From Candidatus Cybelea septentrionalis (GTDB lineage Bacteria; Vulcanimicrobiota; Vulcanimicrobiia; Vulcanimicrobiales; Vulcanimicrobiaceae), in NCBI GenBank assembly GCA_003158175.1, contig PMHJ01000010.1, positions 119,016 through 160,346 of the forward strand: a DNA stretch of 41,331 nucleotides, in the 5' to 3' direction. Position 1 is the stretch's first letter; the number at the start of each line of letters is the position of its first letter. A model generated the notes under the pieces. It was given only the letters and a program-made list of their open reading frames with translations, made no database searches and had not been told where the DNA came from. The translations under genes were made by a program, and so were the position numbers. This document shows, one piece after another, positions 1-8,023 of the stretch.

Positions 1-2
1 TT

Positions 3-17
3 CATTACATCCTCCCT
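3..17 (-). promoter_or_regulatory. Ribosome binding site and start codon of a gene leaving the left edge
   Basis: On the minus strand the sequence reads AGGGAGGATGTAATGAA up to the window edge. A strong GGGAGG lies about five bases before an ATG at positions 5-3, and only two further bases are visible. An ATG at 10-8 is followed at once by TAA, so it cannot be the start. This most likely marks a minus-strand gene whose body lies outside the window. Its product cannot be known from here. Confidence 0.45.
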
Positions 18-145
18 CTGACTTGACGTACCGTCTTTTACCCTGAAACGCGGAAACGCGCTATCGCACGCCTGACTCGAGGCCAGGCAATGCGAAAAGC
101 CGAGCAGCCAGGAGTTCGCGAGCCGATCTTGCGAGATACAGCAGC

Positions 146-271
146 ATGAATCACGCCGAAGACGAGCTTGCCGAGTACTTGGAGAACGAGCCCCAGCCGC
201 TGCCTCCGCGAGATCCTATCGGTCCGCCGGATGTGCAGCCGGGCGCTGCGTCACTCGAGCCCGACGAATAG
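146..271 (+). CDS. Possible small acidic proline-rich protein (41 residues)
   Basis: A short ATG-to-TAG frame encodes 41 residues. The first half is strongly acidic and glutamate-rich (starts MNHAEDELAEYLENE) and the second half is proline-rich, ending SLEPDE. There is no signal peptide or membrane segment. The upstream GCGAG at about position 131 is only a weak ribosome binding site. It lies alone between the left-edge minus-strand gene start and the convergent DUF1330 gene. The composition looks protein-like, but I recognise no family and it may be a chance ORF. Confidence 0.35.
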   Translation: MNHAEDELAEYLENEPQPLPPRDPIGPPDVQPGAASLEPDE

Positions 272-317
272 CAAATAACGGCTGCCCAGCTTGGGCGCAA
301 GGTCTACGCGGATGCTT

Positions 318-611
318 TCACGAGGATAAGCCGTCAACAATAATCAGATCGCTCTCACTAATGCTTTGGCGAAGCTGCTTAGCCGGGGCATAGTGTGGGG
401 AACGCCACCACTCCTGAGCCCGTTCAAACGACGCGAACTCGAGCACGACTATCCTCGTTGGTTTCCAGCTTCCTTCGACCACGGCCATCTCGCCGCCACG
501 CACGAGATACCGGCCTCCGAAGCTGGCGACAGTCTCCTGCGCGAGCTTCTTATACACTTCATACCTCTCGGGATCGCGCGTGTTGACATTCACGATAACG
601 TATGCGGACAT
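318..611 (-). CDS. DUF1330 domain protein
   Basis: This 97-residue cytoplasmic protein spans the whole length of the DUF1330 family, a small ferredoxin-like dimeric alpha/beta barrel fold. Typical features are the N-terminal strand AYVIVNVNTRDPERYEVY, the central GGRYLVRGGEMAVVEGSW and the late FASFERAQEWWRSPHYAPAK motif that precedes the last strand. The biochemical role of DUF1330 is not established; related dimeric alpha/beta barrels act on small aromatic or reactive molecules. The ATG at 611 has no clear Shine-Dalgarno sequence. It could be a leaderless start or be read from an undetected upstream signal. It lies 47 bases downstream of the SnoaL-like gene on the same strand, so the two may share a transcript. 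Confidence 0.9.
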   Translation of the reverse strand: MSAYVIVNVNTRDPERYEVYKKLAQETVASFGGRYLVRGGEMAVVEGSWKPTRIVVLEFASFERAQEWWRSPHYAPAKQLRQSISESDLIIVDGLSS

Positions 612-658
612 GACGGTGCAGTTTTAGCATTGGCCGAGGAGAAGCCTGTATCGGTAAC

Positions 659-1162
659 TCAGGGTCTCGACATAAAATCCGGCTTGAGCGTCGTGAAGTC
701 GACCGGCACCGAAACATGCTCTAGCACGATCAGCCACTTACCGTTGATTTTTCGCAGAACGTCCGTAACCCGCACCGCCATCGCATGCAAGTTGCCCATG
801 TTTCCCGAAAACGATTGAATGCTGTGCGTGTAGGCCACGTCGCCGCTAATCGTTACGGACAGCTCGCTGATCGAAAACGTCGGATCACCCTTGATCGCGC
901 CGAAGAACCCCTTCCAATCGGCACGGTAGTCGTCCCAGCCCACGTGCTCGCGCGGCGTACTAACATCGAAGACGAAGAGCGTATTGTTGTGGACGTAGGG
1001 TAGCATTATCGCGTCGAGGTCCTTGTGCCGAAACGCGTTGGCAAACTGCTGGTAGAGCGCGCCGATTGCGGCATTGTCGTTGGACTGAGCGTCGGCACGT
1101 AAGCCAAGGACGCCTACGGCGACCGCAACGGCGACGACGAGGAATAGCGATCTTCGCTTCAT
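659..1162 (-). CDS. Secreted SnoaL/NTF2-like protein
   Basis: This is a 167-residue protein with an N-terminal signal peptide (MKRRS followed by about 16 hydrophobic residues and a cleavage site near ADAQS). The mature part looks like the cone-shaped NTF2/SnoaL fold. A first helix (IGALYQQFANAFRHKDLDAI) is followed by a strand around LFVFDVS, then WDDYRADWKGFF, and the paired late strands AYTHSIQSFSG and VTDVLRKINGKWLIVLEHVSVP, which are typical of the DUF4440/SnoaL group. These domains bind small molecules or act as isomerases or cyclases, and no catalytic residues can be assigned here. GGAGG lies seven bases before the ATG at 1162. The predicted location is the periplasm. Confidence 0.85.
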   Translation of the reverse strand: MKRRSLFLVVAVAVAVGVLGLRADAQSNDNAAIGALYQQFANAFRHKDLDAIMLPYVHNNTLFVFDVSTPREHVGWDDYRADWKGFFGAIKGDPTFSISELSVTISGDVAYTHSIQSFSGNMGNLHAMAVRVTDVLRKINGKWLIVLEHVSVPVDFTTLKPDFMSRP

Positions 1163-1199
1163 GACGTGACCTCCAGTGAAAAGCTGCGTGCGGCGGGGA

Positions 1200-1880
1200 C
1201 TATTTCTTCGTTATCGCGATTCCCGCGATCACGGCGCCATAACCACTTCCTTTGGGGTCCTCGCTCGCAAAGTTTAAAACCGAAAGGTGTCCGGTCACCC
1301 GAAATTTCCAGGTTACGACCTTCCAGTCTCCATTTTCTGCATCATTACCGCCGTAAGTATTCCACGTAAATTGCTGGAACTGCTTGTCGACGGTCACCTT
1401 TATCGTCTTTACCGTGGGGGGTCCGTAACCGTTCCCCGAGAGAACGAAAGATAGCGTATAAGATGCACCGGGCTTAGTAGAAAAGGCGCTCGACTTTATG
1501 ACGCCCGGTACGCTCCCGTCGAGATCAACATTGCAAAGACCATCTACGCTCGCCCACGTGCTGCCATCGAAGTTAATGTTCTTCTTTGCGACCTCCCAGT
1601 AGGGCGCGAACACCTGCCCTTTGTAGTAGAGCGGATATTGGTCTCCCGGGTTAGTCGCTTGGGAGAAGTCGCCGTCGGGCAGAATGCCAGTGCCTCCCGC
1701 GAGTTCTGGGCAGCAGTTGGAAATACAGCCGGAGCTGGCTGCTGTAAGCGCAAAGCTTGCGGTTCCCACCGGCACTGCGCCTGACGCTCCGACCGGTGGC
1801 TGCGACCCCCCGCACCCTGCGAGCAGCGCCGCAGCCACACAGATGCTTGGAAAGTGGCGGCTAAAACCTGAATTGCTCAA
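1200..1880 (-). CDS. Choice-of-anchor C family lipoprotein (TTG start)
   Basis: The product is a 226-residue lipoprotein. The lipobox AALLAGCGGS places the lipidated cysteine near residue 22. I chose a TTG start at 1880 because GGGAG stands seven bases upstream and the start gives a normal signal peptide. A longer frame to 1958 would put 26 polar residues ahead of it. The body from about residue 60 matches the choice-of-anchor C/DUF642-like galactose-binding beta-sandwich: GDFSQATNPGD, a tryptophan-containing VAPYW-type motif, VDLDGSVPGVIKSSAFST, a TKPGASYTLSFVLSGNGYG strand, and a late LNFASEDPKGSGYGAVIAGI. A CISNCCPE cysteine cluster before the sandwich is unusual and may form disulfides. 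The probable role is carbohydrate or surface binding at the cell envelope. It lies just downstream of the broken phosphoesterase. Confidence 0.8.
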   Translation of the reverse strand: MSNSGFSRHFPSICVAAALLAGCGGSQPPVGASGAVPVGTASFALTAASSGCISNCCPELAGGTGILPDGDFSQATNPGDQYPLYYKGQVFAPYWEVAKKNINFDGSTWASVDGLCNVDLDGSVPGVIKSSAFSTKPGASYTLSFVLSGNGYGPPTVKTIKVTVDKQFQQFTWNTYGGNDAENGDWKVVTWKFRVTGHLSVLNFASEDPKGSGYGAVIAGIAITKK

Positions 1881-1959
1881 TGTGACGCTCCCTTGAACTA
1901 CGCGGTAGAAGGCAAAATCGTTCTGCGCGTCCCCTTGAGTCACCTGGTGACGAATCAAC

Positions 1960-2975
1960 TCACTCCCATGCCACCATTCGCGCCGGAGAATGTCCTGAGA
2001 GCGCGCATCTTCTATTGCGTCGAAGCGAATACGTTATGACGTTGCGTGATCTCGAAGATCGTACCGCAGCCGCCTGATTTCTGGCACGTGCCCGCGCGGT
2101 ATTTGCCGCTGCGTCGAGCGTATCCGCCACCGTTCGGTACTGCGTGAAGCACGGGAACGGGCCGGTGCCCGCGGAGATGACGCGATTCCGATTGACTGTG
2201 GAAGTTTTCGTGCCCGGTGGAGAATCGCAGCTCCACGGCCCGGGGCTATACGAAATACCGCCCGCGCGCGTTAACGTCCCCGGGTAGTTTACTAACGACA
2301 GCTTGTTGGAAATCGCAACGGTGCTTGCGACCAAGTTTTGATGGGCAGTGAAACTCGGCCCAAAATCCGTTGGGAAAAAGTGGTCAGCCAACACGTACTG
2401 CCGGGCCATGTTCCAGTACGGACCAGCCTCTTGAACGTATTTTGGGGCACCGTTTGGAACGTATGTGTACGGGGAATCGGGACCAGTTCCGATGGGCGGG
2501 CGTAGGCTCGGGCACTGCGCGACCTTCAACTTTTCGGGCGGCTCCTGGTAGAAGCCATCCATACGCCGTAGTCATACGCCAGCATAGCATCCTGCCAGCA
2601 GTGCGAGATGTCCGTCTTAGAGTCTTCGAGCTTCAGCGCTTGGAGCGGCACCGAAGAGCCGCCGGCTCTGCCCGACATTTTAGTGTTCGCTCCGGGGAAA
2701 CCCATAAATAAATCGTTGAAGCTGCGGTTTTCCTGGATAACGATAACCACGTGCTCGATGCACAAGGCATTGGCTGCCGGACAGCGCGTCGGCTTGACGT
2801 CAGGCTTGCCGTTACGATCCGCGTCCTGGACCGCTGAGTTAGGAATGACGGAGCCTTGAGTCGGCGTACCGCCGCGAGTCGAGCACCCGGCGACAACGGC
2901 GCACGCCAACATAAGCACGAACAATCCGCGACGCTCAACGCGCGCGCTACGCTTCCGAGCCCCATTCTTATCCAT
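1960..2975 (-). pseudogene. Broken phosphoesterase-family lipoprotein gene (frameshift and 3' truncation)
   Basis: The N-terminal part from the ATG at 2975 has a lipobox (ACAVVAGCST) and the phosphoesterase (PF04185, phospholipase C/acid phosphatase type) signature VIVIQENRSFNDLF. At about 2560 the reading frame changes: GVWMAS in one frame should be GV-MDGFYQEPPEK in the other, which one missing base would explain. Homology continues through YWNMARQYVLADHFF, SFTAHQNLVAS, WSCDSPPGT and PCFTQYRTVADTLDAA, all also found in the intact paralogue at 8024-9574. It stops at about 2110, where the second half of the enzyme, with its C-terminal metal-site region, is missing. The frame then runs on into unrelated sequence to 1960. 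A TATAAT sits six bases before the ATG. This is a dead gene, not a simple sequencing slip, because both lesions would have to be repaired. Confidence 0.8.
2012..2110 (-). pseudogene. Fragment resembling a GloVer-type repeat, fused to the broken phosphoesterase
   Basis: Exactly where phosphoesterase homology ends, another frame reads GKYRAGTCQKSGGCGTIFEI followed by about ten more residues and a stop. GGCGTIFEIT closely resembles the repeat core of choice-of-anchor tandem-repeat GloVer proteins (GCGTVFEIT-like). Only one partial unit is left, with no start codon or signal peptide of its own. It looks like the 3' end of a different surface-protein gene brought next to the truncated phosphoesterase by a deletion. 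The match is short, so the family call is tentative. Confidence 0.3.
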
Positions 2976-3192
2976 GACTCCATTATACATCAGAATCATC
3001 GCTCGCATACGCGCTGGTTCACCTCTGCTCTTGCCTGCGCAGAGGTCGTTTTCATGCACCTGCCGGTGTCGCCCGCCGCGATGATGGCCAGCGTGTGACA
3101 GTTAGGGTGAGAAACGTTCATCCGTGCGAGCCTTCCACTTGGCCACGGGAACCGCTCCACTAAATGCCGAAAACCGTTGTGGAGGATAGCTT

Positions 3193-4713
3193 ATGATGCG
3201 TCGAGAGCTCAGACTAGCGGCGATTTTGATTGTATTTACCGCGTGTTCTACCAACAGCGTTCTATCGCCGCAGGCGACGAGCGTCAGCGGTCCGTGCGGC
3301 CCGAAAGCGCCAAACATCGTCTACCTGACGCCCGCTGACGTCGCCAACTCCGCTAGCGCAACCGCGCGCGAGGCCGCGGCGGCATATCTGCAACATTCGG
3401 TGATCGTCCTCTGCGGCAGCGACGTGCAACACTTAGCCGACCTCCTGAAACTAAGCGGTCCTGGAACGGCTGCCGCCACGGAAGCCGTCGCGACGTCTCA
3501 GTTCACGGTTAGAGTCAAGCATCATGGAGCGCGGCACAACGTGCCGCCGGGAGACCCGCCGCCTGTTTCAACGCCCGAACCGAGTACGGCCGTTCCGCTC
3601 GGAGCGGTAGGCTTTCATCTTAGTCACAACGGTGTCGTCGAATCGTTTGACAGCTTCGCGGCAAACGCGAGCTCCGAAAAAGCGACGCTCGAGAGCTGGA
3701 TCTCGGACGTAACCTCGCGCCATGACGAACCGCCAATCGGCTCGTGGCAGCCCGTCTTCACCAATACCGAGAACTACTCCGATAGCCGAGGAGATGAAGG
3801 GCAGATAACCCATACTTACTACCGTTTAAACAACTTCAATACGACATACGACTGGTACATGGAGAGCGAGCGCGTGCTGGGAACTCCTAAATGGAAGGGC
3901 TGCGACTTCACCATCTTCTTCAAGAACAACGGCTACGCAGGCTACTTCAATACCGATCGCGAGGTCAAAATGATCCCCGATGGCACCGGCGTCGTATTGT
4001 ACGAACACGCTCCGAAGACGACCGAATCGACTAAGACCGTGTCGTTCTCGATCGGCAAATCGCTCGATAAACTCGCCGGCGGCGTAACGGCCGAGTATAG
4101 CCAGAGCTGGTCCCAGTCCGATGTAACGATCAGGGACCACACCCGCGTGCCGGCATCGAACCAGGCAATCATTTTTACGCCGCCCGACCTTCAGGCTGTT
4201 TGGAGTCCGGCCGGCTGTCCGCCGGAGACAGCAAAGACCACGTTCACAACCCCGCATGCGTCGATCTTTCAAGTTCCTCAAGGCGGAAGCGTCAGACTCG
4301 ACTCCCCGACGAAGCTAACCTTCATGCTCTGGGATCCAATTGAAGGGCGGCTTTTTGACTTCAAAGTCTCGCGGACACGCGGCGAGGTGGTGTTCGGGCC
4401 CACGTATACCTTCAAGCCGCCGGTCTTCGATTTTCCCAACAAGACGATACGGCTTTCGAGCAGCCATCGAAAAGCAACGATTCACATTACGGCGCGAAGC
4501 GGTGATTCAAACGTCGGATGGCAGATTACGAATCAGCCGTACTGGGTGGTGCTGAGTCAGACGCACGGGCTGGGAGACAAAGAGATTACCATCGAGGCGC
4601 AGGGGTCCACGCCGCCAGGCTCGATTGCGAACCTCAACTTCGATACCGACCCGAGAGGCGGCGCGAACAACGTCGAGACCGGCCCGCTGATTCTACGGGT
4701 GGAATACGAATGA
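3193..4713 (+). CDS. Lipoprotein with pore-former-like central region and C-terminal BACON-like domain
   Basis: This is a 506-residue lipoprotein: MMRREL, a hydrophobic stretch, then the lipobox FTACST with the cysteine near residue 19. GGAGGA stands six bases before the ATG. A variable proline-rich linker (residues 100-135) leads to a region (about 150-380) rich in alternating polar and aromatic residues. It includes TYYRLNNFNTTYDWYM, SFSIGKSLDKLAGGVTAEYSQSWSQSDVTI as a glycine-serine beta-hairpin, and TFMLWDPIEGRLFDF. The hairpin style recalls the stem and cap of leukocidin/aerolysin-like beta-pore-forming proteins, but this is by eye only. The last 100 residues (strands IRLSS, ATIHITARSGDSNVGWQI, PYWVVLSQTHGLGDKEITIEA) look like a BACON-type immunoglobulin-like domain. 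It is the only gene on its strand between a pseudogene and the protease. Function unknown; a surface-anchored binding or membrane-active protein is possible. Confidence 0.75.
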   Translation: MMRRELRLAAILIVFTACSTNSVLSPQATSVSGPCGPKAPNIVYLTPADVANSASATAREAAAAYLQHSVIVLCGSDVQHLADLLKLSGPGTAAATEAVATSQFTVRVKHHGARHNVPPGDPPPVSTPEPSTAVPLGAVGFHLSHNGVVESFDSFAANASSEKATLESWISDVTSRHDEPPIGSWQPVFTNTENYSDSRGDEGQITHTYYRLNNFNTTYDWYMESERVLGTPKWKGCDFTIFFKNNGYAGYFNTDREVKMIPDGTGVVLYEHAPKTTESTKTVSFSIGKSLDKLAGGVTAEYSQSWSQSDVTIRDHTRVPASNQAIIFTPPDLQAVWSPAGCPPETAKTTFTTPHASIFQVPQGGSVRLDSPTKLTFMLWDPIEGRLFDFKVSRTRGEVVFGPTYTFKPPVFDFPNKTIRLSSSHRKATIHITARSGDSNVGWQITNQPYWVVLSQTHGLGDKEITIEAQGSTPPGSIANLNFDTDPRGGANNVETGPLILRVEYE

Positions 4714-4842
4714 GCCGCTCGCAAAATGAACACTCACCGTGTCGGGGCGTAAATAAGGCTTCGTTGGCCTCGCTATGACACGTAGAGCGACGCAAATGTG
4801 CTGTATCCAGGTAAGCGTTCGACGGGCAAGAAATCCCGCCAC

Positions 4843-6714
4843 ATGATGCGCACGATCGCCTTCGTTTCTTGCCTGTTCCTTTCAACACTCTTCACCTGGG
4901 CCGCCGCGAGCGCCGCACCGAGCCCCGGCGCGATCGGTGCCGCACAGATCGATGAGGTCCTCGTGCAGGCGCACGTCGCGGCCGGAGGGACACGGCTCGA
5001 CGGTTACGCCGCAATGACACAATCCGGCAGCTTCGTTCAAGATGGCGGGCCGTCCAATTCGTTCGAAAGTGTCGTCGATCTGCGCAACGGCTACTCGCGG
5101 ATTCAGCTCGTCGTCGGCCCGGCAACGTTCCTCCAGGGCTACGACGGTACACAGTGGGGTCAGGAAAACGGCGTGCTCGCGATCGTGAGCCTACCATCGT
5201 TAGTCGCCGATGCCGTGACGCAGGCCTACCTGAGCAGCTACGCCTTCTTTCGCCGCGATCAAGCCTCGACGTTCAAATCGGGACGCGAGGAGAACGTCGA
5301 CGGGCAGCCGGCTTACGTTTTGCACGCCGAGCCTCTCGGCGGATCTCCAGCCGATCTATACTTCGACGCATCCTTCTATCGTCTCGTGAAGGTCGTCGCG
5401 CAGACGGCGCAGGGCACCGACACGACGACGAACTCCGATTTTCAGGTCGTACAAGGCGTGACGGTGCCAATGCGCTCGGTGGACGTCAATGCGTCCGGCA
5501 CGACGTCGGTCACGACGCTCAAGACGATCCAGTTTTCGACGGGCCTCGAACCCAGTGCGATTGCGCGTCCGTCGTACGTTTCACATGGCACTCTCGCCGC
5601 GCCCGTATCGATTCCATTCGTCAGCGACCTCGTCGGCGGGCTCGGCCATATCGTCGTTCCGGTTTCACTCAACGATAAACCGGCAACGCTCGTCTTCGAT
5701 TCCGGCGGCGCGAACTTCCTGGTTCCCGACGCCGCGAAAAGCCTTGGTTTGCAAGCCTCAGGCGGCATCGCGACGGGCGGCGCCGGCACGCAACAACAGA
5801 TGACCGCCTACGCCCACGTAGCATCGGTCGACTTCGGCGGTGCGCGGCTATCGGATCAGAACTTCGTCGTCACGCCGTTGGGCTATCCGCTACTCCATCC
5901 GCGCAAAGACGTCACAATCGAGGGTCTGATCGGCTTCGAATATCTCGCCAACTTCCGCGTCAGCGTACGCTACGCGGATCGTCAAATTGACCTCGCACCG
6001 TTCGACGAGCCGGCGCCTTCCGGCGGCGTCACGCTGCCGTTCAAAGCCGATGGCGCGCACGCCTACGTGCTCGCAACTGTCGACAACGTATCCGGCTACT
6101 ATCTTCTCGACACCGGAAACGCCGGCAGCATCGTGCTCACCACCCCGTTTGTGAAAGAGCACCACCTCTTTCCCAAAGGCGGCTCGATCTACCGGTCGCC
6201 CGGCGGAGTGGGCGGCGGCTATTCGGAGACGCACGCCACGGCGAAAACGTTTGCGTTCGCGGGACAAACCTACCACGACGTTCCGGTCAGCATTCCGCAG
6301 GTGACTTCAGGCTTCTTCGCCACGCGCGGCGTTGCGGGGAATCTCGGTTCGGGGTTCCTCTCGCGCTTTTCCGTCGTCTTCGATTACAAGGCCCAAACCG
6401 TCACGTTCGTTCCGAATCGTAACGTTGCGATGCCGTTCCGCGTCGACCGCATCGGGTGGAGCGTCGGTCAAGACGATTCCGGCGCTTTCGAGGTCCGCCA
6501 AGTCGTGCCCGGAAGCCCCGCCGCCGAAGCCGGCATCGCGACAGGCGACCGCATCACGGCCTTCGCTGGAAATCAGGTGGCGGGAGGCTTCGGATTAGGC
6601 GATTTGTCACCGTACTCCACGGGCCGCGCGCCGTTTACGGTAACCGTGAAGCGCGCGGGCGTCGACAAAACCGTGAGGCTGACGCCGCGTAACCTTCTTC
6701 CGCCGTCGCAGTAG
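4843..6714 (+). CDS. Secreted retropepsin-like aspartic protease with PDZ domain
   Basis: The product is 623 residues with a cleavable signal peptide (MMRTIAFVSCLFL...AAASAAP). Residues 25-250 form a secreted beta-rich domain of unknown role. They are followed by two aspartyl-protease half-domains: LVFDSGGANFLVP with the catalytic Asp at about 286 and YYLLDTGNAGSIVL with Asp at about 423. Two DSG/DTG motifs in one chain mean a pseudo-dimeric active site. A PDZ domain (about 545-615, VVPGSPAAEAGIATGDRITAFAG) closes the protein, a known combination in bacterial retropepsin-like proteases. I placed the start at 4843 because the frame open from 4798 (GTG) adds a charged stretch before the signal peptide. 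No strong ribosome site is visible at either position. The predicted location is the periplasm or the outside. Its substrate is unknown. Confidence 0.85.
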   Translation: MMRTIAFVSCLFLSTLFTWAAASAAPSPGAIGAAQIDEVLVQAHVAAGGTRLDGYAAMTQSGSFVQDGGPSNSFESVVDLRNGYSRIQLVVGPATFLQGYDGTQWGQENGVLAIVSLPSLVADAVTQAYLSSYAFFRRDQASTFKSGREENVDGQPAYVLHAEPLGGSPADLYFDASFYRLVKVVAQTAQGTDTTTNSDFQVVQGVTVPMRSVDVNASGTTSVTTLKTIQFSTGLEPSAIARPSYVSHGTLAAPVSIPFVSDLVGGLGHIVVPVSLNDKPATLVFDSGGANFLVPDAAKSLGLQASGGIATGGAGTQQQMTAYAHVASVDFGGARLSDQNFVVTPLGYPLLHPRKDVTIEGLIGFEYLANFRVSVRYADRQIDLAPFDEPAPSGGVTLPFKADGAHAYVLATVDNVSGYYLLDTGNAGSIVLTTPFVKEHHLFPKGGSIYRSPGGVGGGYSETHATAKTFAFAGQTYHDVPVSIPQVTSGFFATRGVAGNLGSGFLSRFSVVFDYKAQTVTFVPNRNVAMPFRVDRIGWSVGQDDSGAFEVRQVVPGSPAAEAGIATGDRITAFAGNQVAGGFGLGDLSPYSTGRAPFTVTVKRAGVDKTVRLTPRNLLPPSQ

Positions 6715-6810
6715 ACCGGGGCCCTCCAAACGCAGGCGCTCATCACCGACGAGTACGCCTTCCTGTTCTGGCAATTGGGCGAGCCGACAACCCATTAGCG
6801 CGAATACCCT

Positions 6811-7986
6811 TTACGGGTTGATGGCCGTGGACGAAATATTGATCTCGCCTTTTTCCTGCGATATGCGCTTGAGCAGCTTCTTCGAGCCGCCTTCATAAGC
6901 CGAAATCGTATTATCGTTGAAATCCGTCAGGTACAACCTGCGCTGCTTATCGACGGCAACCTGAGGAAAGGCGCGGATCGGCATGAGAAAGGAAAGCCCA
7001 TCGTTCGGGCACGATTGACTCGGGTCGTAATCGACGAGTACGCCCTCGTCGCTGCCATTTTGAGTTCCGATGTAGATCCTTCCCGCAGAATCGACCGCGA
7101 TTGAGAGTCCGCCGGGGCCATAGACGGGGCTGTCCGTCGTAGAACTGTACAGGTGCTTAACCAACGTACCTTTTGAGAACTCTTCCGCCTCTTCGTCGCG
7201 CTCGATGGAACCACTCGGATCGGGGATACACGTTTTCTTATCCTTGAAATACACGATCGTCGGATTGGGATCGTGCGTACTCCAAACGTTGCCGTGGGAA
7301 TCTACGACCATCTGCGTTACGGCCTGGCTCTGCCCCGTCGCGAAGGCGATGGCGCCCTTCTTCTTTCCGGCTGCGAAATAGGTCACGCCGCCGCCGTTGT
7401 CCCCGACGTAAAGATCGCCTTCGAGATCGACCGTCGCGTAGGTGGGCAGAACGTCGCCGGTGAGGTTTCCCCCAGTATAGGTAGCGATTGGCTTCTTCGC
7501 CTTTCCGCCTTTCGTGGCTCCGGCGGAAAACTCGAGCACGTTCCCCGAGCAATACTGAACGACGTAGAAGTTACCCGTCGGCCCGGTGGCGAGCGAGGAA
7601 CTGTCGCACGGCACGCCGGAGAACTGCTCCGTTGCCGGCACGGTCCCGTTTTTCACGGGCTGTAGATAGACGCCGAAGTATCCTTGAGGGACCTCATCCA
7701 CGAAGAAGGGCGAGCCGGCGGTTCCGAACGCTGTCGGGCTTGCCACCCCATCTCCTACCGTGGTCTCCAGCAGCTTGAGGTCCGGCAGACTGTAGCGCGC
7801 ATGCTCTCCGTAGTAAACGCCGGGCGATCCGGTATTGTAGACGTACAGGTACTGCGCCGACTTCGTCTTCGCTGGAAGCGCTTCCGGAGTTGGTCCTGAA
7901 ACCGACGGAACGGTGGTCGCCGCCGAACAGCCGCAAATCAAAAAGACGAACGCGCAAAGCGCGGTATGTATAACTCGCTTGGTCAT
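6811..7986 (-). CDS. Beta-propeller (NHL/SMP-30-like) lipoprotein
   Basis: This 391-residue lipoprotein has the signal MTKRVIHTALCAFVFLICGC with the lipidated cysteine at the end. AAGGAG lies six bases before the ATG at 7986. A longer frame to 8373 only runs through the upstream gene. The body carries repeated blade-like units in which a hydrophobic strand is followed by a D/N-G turn: ATVDLEGDLYVGDNGG, VVDSHGNVWSTHDP, SIAVDSAGRIYIGTQNGSD and VAVDKQRRLYLTDFNDN. Such blades are typical of NHL/SMP-30-like six-bladed propellers. No catalytic metal triad of true gluconolactonases is evident, so a binding or scaffolding role at the envelope is more likely than enzymatic activity. It follows the phosphoesterase gene 37 bases downstream on the same strand, so the two probably share a transcript. 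Confidence 0.85.
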   Translation of the reverse strand: MTKRVIHTALCAFVFLICGCSAATTVPSVSGPTPEALPAKTKSAQYLYVYNTGSPGVYYGEHARYSLPDLKLLETTVGDGVASPTAFGTAGSPFFVDEVPQGYFGVYLQPVKNGTVPATEQFSGVPCDSSSLATGPTGNFYVVQYCSGNVLEFSAGATKGGKAKKPIATYTGGNLTGDVLPTYATVDLEGDLYVGDNGGGVTYFAAGKKKGAIAFATGQSQAVTQMVVDSHGNVWSTHDPNPTIVYFKDKKTCIPDPSGSIERDEEAEEFSKGTLVKHLYSSTTDSPVYGPGGLSIAVDSAGRIYIGTQNGSDEGVLVDYDPSQSCPNDGLSFLMPIRAFPQVAVDKQRRLYLTDFNDNTISAYEGGSKKLLKRISQEKGEINISSTAINP

Positions 7987-8023
7987 CCTGCACTCCTTGT
8001 CGGCCCGGGACAGTATCGCGTAA

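Noticed and set aside
6715..6810. Protein-like tail ALITDEYAFLFWQLGEPTTH before a TAG at about 6796
   Set aside because: Could be the end of a lost gene between the protease and the propeller gene, but it is only about 25 codons with no start and no family match.
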